In this document: positions 32,856 through 42,960 of the stretch, piece by piece
Position numbering within the stretch: the stretch's first letter is position 1
Layout of the letters: every line of letters begins with the position of its first letter
NCBI GenBank assembly: GCA_022457065.1
Contig: JAJGBQ010000003.1
Coordinates: 3,968,001-4,032,000 of the forward strand
Direction: 5' to 3'
Source of the DNA: Curvularia sp. ZM96
Taxonomy: Eukaryota > Ascomycota > Dothideomycetes > Pleosporales > Pleosporaceae
DNA: 64,000 bases
Made by a program: the position numbers and the translations under genes
Notes under the pieces: model-generated
Told to the model about the DNA's origin: nothing
Databases searched by the model: none
Seen by the model: the letters and a program-made list of their open reading frames with translations, nothing else

Positions 32856-33656
32856 ATGGCAAGCTTACCCGGTTTCACCACAAACTTCCCCGCGGGATAC
32901 CCAACATTCCAGGCGCGCGGCGGCGGTACCTTTGCGCGCAGCTCGTCGTCCGGCGAGTCGTCTACAGCAGCAGCAGGAGCATCCGTCTCCAACCTACCCG
33001 CCGCAGAACCGCACTTTGACATTTTCGACTGGCACCCCGCGTACCAAAGCTGCCAGCGCTACTTCCTCGACCACGCGCAGCACGACAATGGCGTCCAGGC
33101 CGTATGCGCCCTGATCAACATCTGCCTCCCCTTCCAATGGACCCAGCACCCCATCCTCAGCGCCTCAGGCCCACTGCCTCACTCCTCAGGCCCCGCCGCA
33201 TACAGCATGCCCTGGCAGCGACAAGGTCCCGTCACTAATTCACGGGGCCAGCCCGCCCCTGCCTGGGTCTCTCTCGTGCCCTTTATCCGGCGCCTCGTTG
33301 TCACGGGCATGGACAGCTCAGGTATTATGCACGGTTTCTTCGGCGAAGACTGGCGCAAAGGCGTAGGTCCCATGCACGAGTGCGAGCGCAGAAACTACCT
33401 CTTCACAGCCAAAAGCGTCGGCTGGGCAAAAGTCAAATGCCAGTACGACATGTCGCCGCATGAATCGGTCCCGTTTCTCAAGCCACTACAGGAAGTTCAG
33501 CTTGCCGAGATTGAGGGAGCAGAAAAGACGTGGAGTCAGTGGTTGGCCATGGAGGATTGGATGGTCGGTCCGAGGGCCCCGGATGCAGAGGAGCAGGAGC
33601 ATGAGCAGCAGCAGCAGCAGATGGACGTCGAGGAGGTGACGAGGAGACCTTCGTGA
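32856..33656 (+). CDS. Conserved fungal protein (family often annotated 'Ilp')
   Basis: A 266-aa single-exon protein. The N-terminal 50 residues are Gly/Ser/Ala-rich. The conserved body holds HPAYQSCQRYFLDHAQHDNG, INICLPFQW, WVSLVPFIRRLVVTGMDS, GIMHGFFGEDWRKGVGPMHE and CERRNYLFTAKSVGW, then PFLKPLQEVQLAEIEGAE. I recall this HGFFGDDW...GPIHECERRNYLF pattern from a fungal family labelled as an apoptosis-inhibitor-like protein, a label with little functional support. The C-terminus has a Glu/Gln-rich tail with five consecutive Gln. No membrane segment or signal peptide is present. A 5'-UTR intron is likely (32728-32840). Confidence 0.8.
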   Translation: MASLPGFTTNFPAGYPTFQARGGGTFARSSSSGESSTAAAGASVSNLPAAEPHFDIFDWHPAYQSCQRYFLDHAQHDNGVQAVCALINICLPFQWTQHPILSASGPLPHSSGPAAYSMPWQRQGPVTNSRGQPAPAWVSLVPFIRRLVVTGMDSSGIMHGFFGEDWRKGVGPMHECERRNYLFTAKSVGWAKVKCQYDMSPHESVPFLKPLQEVQLAEIEGAEKTWSQWLAMEDWMVGPRAPDAEEQEHEQQQQQMDVEEVTRRPS

Positions 33657-34483
33657 GCCCGTTTCTTTCTTTCCGTTTTCTCCCTATGTTCTGCATGGGT
33701 CAACGGGGAAAACAAAGGAGGGGCGTTTTTTTCCTTGCGTTTTCTTGTTTGTTTGTTTTTTGCAGTCTCCTTTCTTCCCATCTTTGTGAGGAATGTGTTT
33801 TTGTTGCTGCTGTTGTGTTTTGTACATCAAATGGTTCGTCATCTCTCTGAAGAACTTTTGTAGCGTTCTTAGCCTGCGGTTGGACAAAACTTTTGTTTTG
33901 TTTCTTGGGAGCTAGAGGGAAATCAAGCGGATGAGGGGGGAATTTCGGGTACTTTCATGTACAAGGTGTACGTTGGTCGGTTTGGCCAGACTCTCATCAT
34001 ATCATCATCATCATGTTTGCCAGCTAGGACGTTAGAACGGCTTAGCAAGGCGGTGCGATGTCTTTTTATAGACATAATTACGAATGAAATGTCGACGGCA
34101 TGTTTTTCAGTTTTTGGGTCGTTGGTGTATGTATAGAGGGAGGCAGAAAGATATCTTGTTTCTGGTGTCGAGTCCCAGTCTGTTCACTATAGTCCTCGAG
34201 TTTGTCTAAACACCCACCATGAGCGAAAAAATGTGGTTTTGCATAAAACTACCTGCTGTTTTCCGGGTACACTAGCGACTCGTGTACTGTACCCGTTTTC
34301 TTAGCAATATTAAGAATAAGTCTTTACCGGACCCTTTCTTGACGTGCGACTAGCACTGCAAAGGTGAGGTCCGACCGAACTCGTACCACGCGTTGTCCTT
34401 CTCTATGCCCCCATTCCATGTCCAGGCGGTACAGAATGATCTCTTCCGCTTCAATCTGCACAAACAAACCCTCGGAACATACG
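33657..34483. other. Convergent 3' intergenic region
   Basis: 827 bp between two gene ends. It has T-rich tracts (33725-33770) and a short ATC/CAT microsatellite near 33997-34013. No gene or RNA is seen. Confidence 0.45.
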
Positions 34484-37400
34484 CTACATATTGTCAAAGT
34501 CGAGACCCCAGTCGTCGTCGCCGCCTCCACCGCCACCCATATCCATATTCATATCCATACCCATGCCCATGTCGCCCATGTCGCCCAAGTCCAAGTCTGG
34601 CAGATTGCCTAGGCCATTGCTCATGTCGCCGGTTCCTGCATCGCCATTGCCCATGCCGATGCCAGACAAGTCCAGGCCTTCGGTGCCCGCGAGCTGGTCC
34701 ATACTCTGTTGAAGTGCCTTGTTATCCATACTAGAAATATCCTCGACCATGCTTGCAGCTGCTGCGTCGTCCATTGCTCGGTTCAAGTGATCGGATATTG
34801 ACTGAGACTGCATGTCCGCAATGTTGACGCTGGGTATGTTGATTGGAGGCGCTTGAAGCCCGCTCTCTGCTAGCGACGCAAAATGAGCCTCGACACGCCG
34901 GTGCAGCCGCACAATTGTCTCCGCTGTCAAAGGATCCGTCTCAACCAGGCTAGCCGCGCTGTCGAAATCTTGCTTTAGAATCTCCCGCAGGTTCATGTGC
35001 GTCCGCTGTGGTGCAGGCGCTGGTATGGAACTGCTTACCCAGTCCACGGAGATTGGACTATCCTCGACAGTTGGTGCGCAGATGATGGATACGCCAACGT
35101 CGAGCGCCGCTGCGCCATTACCAGCATCGGTCTGTGCTTTCACTTCGTCTACAATGGCTCGTAGTGTTCGCATCGCTCCTACTATCTTCAACGAAGCATA
35201 CACTTGGCGATGTGTATAGCTCGGTGGGTTCGGCTGCATCGAAGAAGTCGAGGCCCATTGTGAGAGCTGTTGCACGGTGTGTCGCAACGATGTATTCAAT
35301 GTGCTGTTCGGCGCATTCGTCCATTGGTCTAGTTCCTTCATGGTGGCGAATACGGTGCGGTCATAATGTGCGTGTACTTTGATAGCCTCCATGAACGACT
35401 CGATGTTGCTACGGTTCGGTTCTTTCCGCTGCAGCGTACGAAAGCATTTCTCGAGGCGGCTTGAGACCATGGCTATGATAGTTGAGTGCATGGCTTGTGC
35501 GTCCCCGGACGATGGAGTAGAGAGTATTATCTCGTTGAAGATGCGTACGATCGCGTCTAGGTCATTGTGGGTCTGTAGCAGGGCATAGGAAGCCATCCAA
35601 GTCAAGCCTCCGATCAAGGACGGCATGAGGAATGTTTCACCTAGGTCTACAAGCATATCAGTCTTGTTACATAAGTGCAGGAAATTCAGATATGCTTACA
35701 TTCTAAGCCACCTTTGACAGTATCAAAGGATAAGACGCCGAGCGAGCACGCCACTACCGTTTGATGGAACAGCGTTGGTACGATCAAATAAAAGTCTTGT
35801 GGGCGACACGAGGCAAAGACTTCGTTACTTAACCCTTCCTTATCCGAGTCATAGAGGCCTTTGAGCCAACTGCCAAGGTTTCTGCCCTGTTCTTCAGTCA
35901 ACTCATTGGGCGGTATGCTTTGATGTCCCTGCCGCAAGAGCTTGGCGATGAATGTATCGTGACCTATCCCAATGTCGTGATAGCCTAAATCATAACGGTA
36001 GACAAATGCCATGATGAGAACAAGTATGGCACCGAACTCATCGTATATGGGCTGGTATTCGCCTATGATCTTTAGAACACGCTAGATATTCTTAGTTGGA
36101 GACTCACCTTGATCGCTGTCATAGTGCCAGTCGTCTAGAAACTGGCACAATGGTCGCAGTATGCTTGCTGGCGAGGTAAATTGAAACATCACGTCCATTG
36201 CTTGCGGCTTTTTGAAGATGAGACAGGACAACTGCTTCAGATACATGGTTGTCTGTGTCTCGCAGAGATGTGCTATGAACTGTGGTTGGGTCAATATACA
36301 ATCTTGCGAAAATGGGGTGATTAAACTATACGTCTGTCACTGCAGCAACAATAGCGCCAGCATTTCCATCAAGGTTCTCAAGCTCGTCAATGTAAACGCT
36401 GACTTTGTCGAAGTTGGACTTGCACTGGCTGAGCAACTCCTTCCTCTCATACCTCTTTGCAGGCGGTCCTTGCATGGGCGCTTCACCCAAGAGGCGTTCT
36501 ACGGTACCCGCTGCGAGAAGCCCATGGAGCACACATGCATTGAGGAAATCCTGTCGGACGTCTGAGAGAGAATTGTTGCTGCCCATGATGTCATCAAAAC
36601 CTTGCGAGAAAGATGGGAAAGCGTGCGGATCCACATGACTGAGTGCCTGGGTAATGCACATCTCGACTGTCATTGGAAATATCGAACCGGAAATCTGTGT
36701 CAGGAGAGTGGGAATCTTGTTGATCAGGAATGACTTGAGATAGAAGAGAGTCTGAGTTGGTTCACTGCGGTACATGGCGTTGGCGAGGATGTCAAACGCA
36801 GCGGTGATCAGATCGGTTGCCATATTCTGAGGTTCTAGCTGTGGATCATCAGAATAGTATGAAGAAATGTTGACTGTAACCTACCTTGTAACGCGTGTGC
36901 AAGTGGCTGATGATAACAATATCATCAGTGAGCGGTCGCGCAACAAGCTACTGACAGTTAGCAGTGGTCAATTGCAGTAGTGTAATGACTTACCAGCGCG
37001 TTCAAGAAAACATAGAGACCAGCTCGGGTGTTTGCTTGTGGCAGTTCCATTACTGCATCGAGCTGGAGTGCAGCAACTTCAAGACCGGCGCTCTCATTCC
37101 CCTCGCCGTTAACGTTGGGGAGCTTCTCGTACAGGTCGTGTTGTTTTTGAGAAATTTCTAATCTATTCGCCAAGGATAGAGATGTTTGGGATCCTGCTGA
37201 GTTGTTTGAAAGAAACGGGATGAAGGATGAAAGCGCCTTGGAAACTCCCTTTCGTACTTCTGATCAACTGTGAGTAATGTCGTTGGGGATCGATGGAAGC
37301 ACGGCCTACCTTTGGCAGTTGGGTGGTTCAAGATGCGAAGGATTTTTGAGTTTTCAATCACACCGACTACTAGCATCGCGAGGCCTTCTCGTACATTGAT

Positions 37401-37919
37401 GGATTGTTGCTGTGGTTGCTGTATCCCAGCCATGGCTTGAATCATGGTATCGCTGGTGTGCGATGTCACCATTGCCTGAATCCATAGTGTTACAATAGCG
37501 AGGGTTTGCACGCCTTCAACGTTATTGACAGGTCGTTCCTCTGAAGCAAAGGCCTTGTGCAAGCGGTGGAAAATCAGTTCTTCCAATTCTGGTGGGTTAC
37601 TCCACTGCGCATCTTTGCCGGGTTTCTCTTCCGTCTTGATGGGTAGTCGGACTTTAGAGTACAGAAGGGCGACAGTCAAAACATCCGATGCATTGAGCTT
37701 CTTCAAGGCCAACAGTTGCTCGAGGTAGACTACAGTCCGTGGGTCGATGATGCTGGTTTCCGCAACGCGCGGGCGAAGCAACAGGGCGGCGAGTTTCCGG
37801 CCTGGCAGTGGAGACTTGGCGTGTAGCTGCGCGACCGCGGCAGCGAACACATTGGATTCGACGCGGCGCTCCAGGCAGCGCTCCAAAAAGACTGACCATT
37901 CCTTGACCATGGAATCCAT
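34484..37919 (-). CDS. MED5: Mediator complex tail subunit 5
   Basis: A 1,047-aa protein of the Mediator tail module, which relays signals from activators to RNA polymerase II in the nucleus. Seven exons fit in frame: 37919-37310, 37259-36994, 36947-36885 (63 nt), 36838-36332, 36279-36108, 36062-35700 and 35646-34484. The N-terminus MDSMVKEWSVFLERCLERRV and SPLPGRKLAALLLRPR matches Med5/Nut1 of filamentous fungi. The body is alpha-helical throughout. The C-terminus is a Met/Gly/Asp-rich repeat (DLGDMGDMGMGMDMNMDMGG) ending in DDDWGLDFDNM, a common end of fungal Med5. The start at 37919 is preferred to an in-frame ATG at 38075. The short third exon uses a TAG acceptor. Confidence 0.9.
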
Positions 37920-38652
37920 GGCTCCAACGGGTGTCTTAGAAATGATGTTGAACGAAGAGGGGAGAAGAGAAGAGAGCTGCACTGGTAGAGAACAAAGATG
38001 GCCGGGAACGAGCACTGGCCGAAACTTCTTGGCAGGCACCAGCGCGCGATGCAAGTGCCTCTCATAACCATTCACTTACCCTAACGTCGTTTGCGTGCGA
38101 TAAGCAAGTGTGTCTTTTGCAGTCGCTCATTCCGACTCCATTTGGGGAATCGTCATTAGAGCCGGGCCTCGTTCTGCGTGGAAACTACAGACAAGACTGA
38201 TCTGTCACTACTGCTGGTGCTTCAACTGCCTTGTCAAGTAGAATTTGTCCACATTTGTCAAGATCGAGGTTAGTGGTTGTAGGCCTGCGATTGTGACACT
38301 GCCTATCTTCCTATAGGCTCTTGCATCGAGCGGCCTGGGAGTTCCAGCTCATTGTCATAGCGGGCTACGAGAGAAGTATACACTCGGAGTACGAGAATTG
38401 ATGTTACTGAAGTTAGATGGTCAAGTGAGCCGAGGTCGGGGATCAAGTAGGTACCTAGTACGGCCAGGGCGGGGTGTTTGCCGTATGCATGTGGCTCGGG
38501 AAGATACCTAGTACAGCCCCACCTATTACATACCCACTGTCAGCATGTTTGGCCTCTTCATACCCCTCTTATACTATAAAGATACCCCACTCACGGCCAT
38601 TTACCTACTCTAGTCATAAGACGAGATTGGGACGCCCGACCAGCAGTGCAAA
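37920..38652. promoter_or_regulatory. Divergent region MED5 / SDR with a repeated ACCTAGTAC motif
   Basis: 733 bp. Two copies of TACCTAGTAC followed by (G/A)GCC lie at 38452-38465 and 38505-38518, 53 bp apart, in the promoter of the SDR gene. A TATAAAGA box follows at about 38576, some 75 bp before the start codon. This spacing suggests activator sites upstream of a TATA box; the factor is unknown. Confidence 0.4.
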
Positions 38653-39728
38653 ATGCCCTACGACCTCAAGAATCGTAATGTCCTTGTTACCGGTGGATCA
38701 GCGTGAGTGACCAGCACACCCCCAATGGTGCCTTCCAATGACGGGGTTGGACCTTGTTAATAAACACTGCTGACATTCACACAGCGGCCTAGGGGCAGCA
38801 ATCTCCCAAGCTTTTGCAAAGGAAGGCGCCAACATTGCCATCAACTACTTTAATCGTCTTGAGCCTGCCCAGAATGTGCAAAAGGCATGCGAAGAGTTGG
38901 GACTCAAAGCTGTGGTGATCAAGGCGGTATGGTTATCCCATTCAAAAAGGGTAAAGGTTGGACTAAAGATAATAGGATATGACATCGACCTCGGACGCAA
39001 AACGAGCGGTTCAAGAAACGATCAAGGAGCTGGGTGGTCTCGATCTGATAATTGCCAACGCTGTATGTAATCCTGGATCTTCCATGTTTCTAGCAGAAGA
39101 ACAAAGTTGGCTAACTGGCGCACAGGGCTGGACACGCTTCGCAGACTGGAAAGATCTCGATTCCATGTCCGAGGAAGAATGGGACAAATGCTGGAGTGCA
39201 AACGTCAAAGTACCCAAGGCTTTGCTCTCAGAGGCAAGAGCCACGTTTGAAGCCAATCCTGAAGGCGGACATATGATCACGACAGGAAGTATTGCCGTAT
39301 GCCATTCGTGTACCTGACCGGGTAGCGAACATTCACTGATAATCACTACAGGGTGTTAGTCAGGGAGGGAGCAGCATGCCTTACGCTGTCACAAAAGCAG
39401 CGCAGTGGCAACTCGTCAAGTGCCTTGCTACCACGGTTGGACCTACGATACGCGTGAACACTGTTCTCCCTGGTCTTCTGTTGACTGAATGGGTGCGCAA
39501 AACCCTTTGCTGCCGGCGCTATAGTCTCTCACTTCCCAAAGCTAACTATGTTCTTAGGGACTCAAGTACTCGGAGGAGCGCATCAACTCGCTCAAGTCAG
39601 CGGCAGTTCTCAAGCATGAGGTATTCATGGACGACTGTGTGGCTGCCTTTGTGATGTTGGCAAAGAATACGAGCATGACTGGCATGCGGATTCAGGTGGA
39701 TGCTGGGCTCAATGTACAAGGTGCTTGA
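38653..39728 (+). CDS. Short-chain dehydrogenase/reductase, six exons
   Basis: A 253-aa Rossmann-fold oxidoreductase. Exons are 38653-38702, 38785-38926, 38976-39062, 39126-39296, 39352-39492 and 39558-39728; every junction keeps frame, and most fall at phase 0. The cofactor motif is TGGSAGLGAA, the NAG-like motif reads IIANAGW, the catalytic Ser lies in TTGSIAGVS and the Tyr-Lys pair in MPYAVTKAA. The C-terminus TGMRIQVDAGLNVQGA is typical of classical SDRs. I recall fungal paralogues annotated as 3-oxoacyl-ACP reductase or 3-ketoacyl reductase types, but the substrate cannot be told. No targeting signal is seen. The direct neighbour is the mitochondrial fatty-acid synthesis gene MCT1, which may be coincidence. 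Confidence 0.85.
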
Positions 39729-39990
39729 TCGATTCTGTTCTTGTATTTTGTACAGTATGTAGATACAATTTCATTTCAAGCATGTGTATTCAGTCATGGA
39801 CTCGGGACGGTGTCGGAAAGAAAGACCTCGGCCGTAGAAGTGGCCCGCCAGAGCCCCCACCACGCTAGGTAATCCGCGTTGCTGGGTCCACGTCAATTCC
39901 CCGCGTCAGCTCTCCGCATCTCCGCCAATCCCGCTGACACCCCCGACTATAACCATGATTTTAGAAACACTGTAGCCGGATTGTTTCGCC

Positions 39991-41276
39991 ATGTCCAGCC
40001 CCTTCTCACCTGTCGTGAAAGCGTCTGCGCGTCTGTCGCGGCGATGTATGCAATGCGGCCATCGCATGAACAGCTGCTCTTCCACCCCACGGCGTTGGAT
40101 AAGCACCGTACGAGATGCGTCAACAAAGCGACCAAAGACTGCTATTTTCTTTCCTGGTAAGCTTACTGCCTTCACGAAAAGCCAGGCAGCTCAGCATACT
40201 GACTGAAACCAGGCCAGGGTGTCCAGCGGGTAGGCATGTGCACACCATGGCTGGAAGCCTTCCCCAGCACCGCCAAACCCATTCTTGAGGAGATCGACGA
40301 TACGCTCAAGCTTCCTCTCACAAGAATCATAGAGTCGGGCACCAATGCTGAGCTTACCAAGACCGAGAATGCGCAGCCTGCCATTATGGCCACGTCGATA
40401 CTCATACTGCGCGTACTCGAGAAGGAGTTCGGTTTCAACACCGGCGAGCGCGTCGACATTACGCTTGGCCATTCGCTCGGAGAGTTCGCAGCGCTGGTGG
40501 CTGGCGGCTACCTCGCCTTTGGAGATGCGCTGAAAATGGTGCGCAAACGAGCTGAGGTCATGGCAAGATGCAGCCAAGAGGCCGTGGCAGAAGAAGGCAG
40601 CGAGTTTGGCATGGTGGCTCTGGTATGCGAGTCGGAAGAGCATATGCAGGCGCTTATCAACGGCATACACGAGTTTCTCGCCCTCGGCTCCAAAGCAGAT
40701 TCCCACGACCATCTTCCCGCTGTCCAGCAGGTCGCCATTGCTAATCTCAACTCGAAGAATCAGATTGTGCTGAGCGGAAACATTACACGCATAAACACAC
40801 TGCTGACCAATCTCCGTCAATTCGGCGGCCATGATCCACGACATGTGCGATTAAAATCCGACGCTCCGTTCCACAGCGCTCTTATGAAGCCGGCCCAAGA
40901 GACGATGAAGCAGATCCTACATAAGGAGACGGAAGACGGGCGCGACATAGTGACTTGGCCGGGCTTGTTACCATGCATATCCAATGTCTCCGGCAAACCA
41001 TTCACCGACAAGGAACAGCTCAAGGATTTACTCGCTCGCAGCTGCGTGGAAACTGTGCAGTGGTGGAAGAGCGTAAAGTATCTACATGAGCAAGAAAAAA
41101 CTATGCGCTACGTAGGTATTGGACCAGGTAAAGTCGGCAGAAATCTGGTTGGCAAAGAGGTGGGTATGCAGGGGAGGTCAGTCAAAGGCGGGGGTGTATG
41201 GGCCATTACTAGCCCAAAGGAGATGGAGGAGGTAGTACAAGCTTTGGACGATACAGAGAATGTGGAAGTAGAGTGA
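39991..41276 (+). CDS. MCT1: Mitochondrial malonyl-CoA:ACP transacylase
   Basis: A 409-aa enzyme that loads malonyl groups from CoA onto acyl carrier protein for type II fatty-acid synthesis in mitochondria, the pathway supplying lipoate. Exons are 39991-40156 and 40213-41276; the splice rebuilds the active-site entry IFFPGQGVQRVGM. The nucleophile Ser is in LGHSLGEFAAL, the malonyl-binding Arg in KMVRKRAEVMA and the catalytic His in DAPFHSALM. The N-terminus, rich in Arg/Ser and without acidic residues up to about residue 40, fits a mitochondrial presequence. The C-terminus extends beyond the bacterial FabD length, as in fungal Mct1 (GPGKVGRNLVGKEV). The start gives the presequence. Confidence 0.92.
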
Positions 41277-41515
41277 TGCGTCTTCGGCTGCTCTCTTCTT
41301 TTTCTGGGTTATGAGCGGAGGATATTATACCCCAACATAGCGAGTGGTTTCTTTACCCCTGGGTCACAAAAGAGAAACTTCTCATGTAATACAGCTTAAT
41401 GTCAATGTCTATATGTGGTCGGTCTCTCTACTTGATTTTCTCAACCAAATGGTCTCAGGATGTATACTTTACTCACCCTTGTGGCTTTGTTTACTGGTAT
41501 GGCAACAAAACACCA

Positions 41516-42796
41516 TCATTCTATTTCACCAAATCCCATTTCACACCACTCGCGCTTCCAGACCCAGAAATACCCTCCAAAATTATTGTACCCGCCTCCC
41601 CAAACACCCACGATACCAAAAGGCGTCAAGCGGCCGAACCACGACCATGACCACCTAGTCACAATGTACTGTTTCATCATGTGCACGAAGCCGCTCTCTT
41701 CAACGTAACCCTCTAGCATGAACTCTCCATGGGCATCAACGCCGCGCGATTCTCGCCCTATGATCACCGCGACCCTTCCGCCCGTTGCTTCAGCGGGTGG
41801 CATGCGAGCATTGATATTAATATCCCGCATTGGCGGATCGAAATGGCGTGCGCTCAGTTCGCCGCCGCGCTGGTCGGAATAGAATCCCATCCATTCACCA
41901 CTCAGGAACTCCGCGTTGACCATCTTCTTCGTGTGCCACTCGCTGAACGGCGGGTTTGTGTGGCCCTGGAATAAGGCGGGGATGTCGAGCATAGATGAAA
42001 AGGGGATTTTGCGTGGCACTGGAAGCTTCTCTAGGATCAAGGGTTGGGGACAGTCAGCGGCGAGTTCGAGGATCAAGGCCGGAAGCAGCGCAGTGGCCTG
42101 GTTGATGTCAAAGTCATCTTTGAACTCTCCGTAGTTGGGCACGCGTTGACGAAAGCCATCAATACTGTCGCTCTCTTGCTCCTCTCCGTCTTCGGTCGTG
42201 ATTGGGGGGTCTGTGTTGCAATTTTCGAAGAATAGGTCGCAGGGGTCCTTGACTTCTTGGGAGTCGATGCAACACGATAGATTATTTAGGAGTAGACAGC
42301 TTATGATGAAGTTGACGGTTGGAAAGTCTTTCTCGAGCAGGGTGTTGTTGTTTCTTGGGTGTGATCTACCTTGCAGTTCAAGGAACACTTCGGGCTTCAT
42401 GTTAAGCGCGGCAGAATGCTTTAATACCAGCATTTGAGGTAGCCAGTTCCTCAGGTCGAGGTCGCCCGATCGCTTCGATATCTCGAGGGTCCAGGAATCG
42501 TCTTTGGCGAGCGCAGCTTCAACGCATTTTTCTGCGGCAAATGCTAGACGGACCAGTTCGTCGTGAGAACCAGACGCTAGAATGAATTCTGTTTCTGAGC
42601 ATGGCAACCGGGTATTGTATATGCCCACAGGGGAGTAACTCAAATCGCGTCTGGCGAGGTTCTGAAAGACTAGACGATCATTACAGGCGTTGCGTAGCTG
42701 GCGGTTGACACGCAGCAGGTTGAGGACTGAGGAGCAGGTCGAAAAAGAGGCGATTTGCTGTAAGAGCTCAGTTGGGAGGGAAAGTAAGTCTGACAT
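41516..42796 (-). CDS. F-box-like protein
   Basis: A 426-aa single-exon protein. The start at 42796 opens directly into an F-box-like segment, LLSLPTELLQQIASFSTCSS and VLNLLRVNRQLRNACNDRLV, the surface that would bind Skp1 in an SCF ubiquitin ligase. The rest has no repeats I recognise and would be the substrate-binding part. The C-terminal 120 residues are rich in aromatic residues and Gly (EWMGFYSDQRGG, then RWSWSWFGRLTPFGIVGVWG), a pattern seen in fungal F-box proteins with a beta-rich domain. The open frame continues upstream to 42943, but those 49 codons lie largely in the terminal repeat of the adjacent transposon and are excluded. The transposon end is only 44 bp from this start codon. 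Confidence 0.8.
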   Translation of the reverse strand: MSDLLSLPTELLQQIASFSTCSSVLNLLRVNRQLRNACNDRLVFQNLARRDLSYSPVGIYNTRLPCSETEFILASGSHDELVRLAFAAEKCVEAALAKDDSWTLEISKRSGDLDLRNWLPQMLVLKHSAALNMKPEVFLELQGRSHPRNNNTLLEKDFPTVNFIISCLLLNNLSCCIDSQEVKDPCDLFFENCNTDPPITTEDGEEQESDSIDGFRQRVPNYGEFKDDFDINQATALLPALILELAADCPQPLILEKLPVPRKIPFSSMLDIPALFQGHTNPPFSEWHTKKMVNAEFLSGEWMGFYSDQRGGELSARHFDPPMRDININARMPPAEATGGRVAVIIGRESRGVDAHGEFMLEGYVEESGFVHMMKQYIVTRWSWSWFGRLTPFGIVGVWGGGYNNFGGYFWVWKREWCEMGFGEIE

Positions 42797-42840
42797 TTTC
42801 TGGTTGGATTTGTGAGCTGTTGAACTAAGCAATTGAATTA

Positions 42841-42900
42841 TAACGTGTTGGATCAGTAAGTGGGCCGGATCAGTTAGTGGGCCACCCCACCAAACTTGAC
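42841..42900 (+). repeat. Left terminal inverted repeat of the transposon
   Basis: 60 bp starting TAACGTGTTGG. It contains two direct copies of a 17-bp motif, GGATCAGTAAGTGGGCC and GGATCAGTTAGTGGGCC, back to back, which are likely transposase-binding sites. Similarity to the right end continues imperfectly for about 20 bp further inside (AACG.TCT pattern), with C/T and G/A differences. It lies 44 bp from the F-box start codon. Confidence 0.95.
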
Positions 42901-42960
42901 CTAACGTTCTGTGCAATTGAGCCACAACAACACAATAAAACAAGATAAAATTAAGAGAAA

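Noticed and set aside
38653..41276. SDR and malonyl-CoA:ACP transacylase as a fatty-acid or polyketide synthesis cluster
   Set aside because: The transacylase has a mitochondrial presequence and the Mct1 pattern, a housekeeping role. No ketosynthase, ACP or regulator is nearby, so adjacency alone is not evidence.
42797..42943. 49-codon N-terminal extension of the F-box gene
   Set aside because: It is translated mostly from the transposon's terminal repeat and is not part of the F-box; the ATG at 42796 fits the domain start.
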